Origin: Azoarcus sp.
GTDB taxonomy: Bacteria > Pseudomonadota > Gammaproteobacteria > Burkholderiales > Rhodocyclaceae
Length of the DNA stretch: 64,000 bases
NCBI GenBank assembly: GCA_030604735.1
Contig: JAUVVG010000001.1
Coordinates: forward strand, 124,001 to 188,000
Direction: 5' to 3'
Made by a program: the position numbers and the translations under genes. Below the pieces are notes generated by a model, which saw only the letters and a program-made list of their open reading frames with translations, was not told the DNA's origin and did not search any database. Of this stretch, positions 63,877-64,000 are shown piece by piece (within the stretch, counting starts at the first letter, position 1; the number at the start of each line of letters is the position of its first letter).

Positions 63877-64000
63877 ATGACAGAGCAGACGCTGGCCGGG
63901 CGATGCATCGTGGTGACCCGTCCCGAAGCCCAGTCGGATTCACTGTGCCGTGAGATCGTTGCGCGTGGCGGGGAAGCGATCAAGTTCCCGGTGTTGGGCA
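63877..64000 (+). CDS. hemD: uroporphyrinogen-III synthase, partial (window end)
   Basis: Only the first 41 residues are visible (MTEQTLAGRCIVVTRPEAQS... ending FPVLG). The VVTRPEAQSDSLCREI and GGEAIKFPVL pattern is the normal N-terminus of HemD, which closes the linear tetrapyrrole with D-ring inversion. Position directly after hemC supports the call. The remainder lies beyond the window. Confidence 0.9.
   Translation, partial: MTEQTLAGRCIVVTRPEAQSDSLCREIVARGGEAIKFPVLG

Overview
The window is GC-rich, densely coded DNA from a betaproteobacterium, most likely Rhodocyclales (Azoarcus/Thauera/Aromatoleum-like). Evidence for this: groESL controlled by both a CIRCE operator and an RpoH-type promoter, the hemA-prfA-prmC-grxD block, the argH / algR / hemC-hemD neighbourhood, and catabolic gene types typical of aromatic-degrading denitrifiers. 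Genus assignment is inference; no rRNA is present.

Layout. (1) 1-6740 is core: a cut glycine-zipper protein, fbp, groES-groEL, a TctD/TctE-like two-component pair and tRNA-Phe(GAA). (2) 6741-30490 is a benzoate meta-cleavage region. GntR faces a plus-strand operon glcG-like, acetaldehyde dehydrogenase, hydroxyoxovalerate aldolase, 4-oxalocrotonate tautomerase and an ABM-domain membrane protein. An AraC/XylS-like regulator and benABCD lie on the minus strand. Divergent from benA is a plus-strand run: a fused indolepyruvate ferredoxin oxidoreductase-like protein, XylT-type ferredoxin, catechol 2,3-dioxygenase, 2-hydroxymuconic semialdehyde dehydrogenase, oxopentenoate hydratase, oxalocrotonate decarboxylase, a five-gene branched-chain-type ABC transporter and two hemerythrins. 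Together these give benzoate -> catechol -> 2-hydroxymuconic semialdehyde -> oxalocrotonate -> acetyl-CoA + pyruvate. The hydrolytic branch is absent. The benA/ior intergenic region carries two back-to-back pairs of TGCA-N6-GGATA boxes, each ending 21 nt before a -10 hexamer.

(3) 30630-37420 (mostly minus) holds an M20 hippurate-hydrolase-like amidohydrolase, a TRAP transporter, a tandem glycine riboswitch and a DadA-like FAD oxidase, with a divergent LysR regulator. I infer a hippurate (benzoylglycine) module feeding benzoate to region 2 and glycine to the riboswitch-controlled oxidase. (4) 37498-45250 is a TMAO respiration locus: a TorA-like molybdoenzyme with a C-terminal haem c domain, TorT, TorS and TorR; no torC or torD is present. 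(5) 45420-47849 holds a periplasmic dienelactone hydrolase, a LysM remnant, a DUF533/TerB-type protein and a structured non-coding stretch with a tRNA-Phe-like relic. This relic shares 16 exact bases with the 3' end of tRNA-Phe, so the 41-kb accessory block 6741-47804 may be an old tRNA-bounded island.

(6) 47916-51572 is core: hemA, prfA, prmC, grxD. (7) 51632-55055 is a small accessory cluster: a small membrane protein, a low-GC exported protein, a PqqD-like protein, an HprK-related kinase and a nucleotidyltransferase-like protein, the last three in overlapping reading frames. This is a poorly described system. (8) 54995-64000 holds a fructosamine kinase, a Ser/Thr kinase with a cyclic-nucleotide-binding domain, argH, an AlgR-like regulator, ppc, a thioredoxin-fold protein, hemC and the start of hemD.
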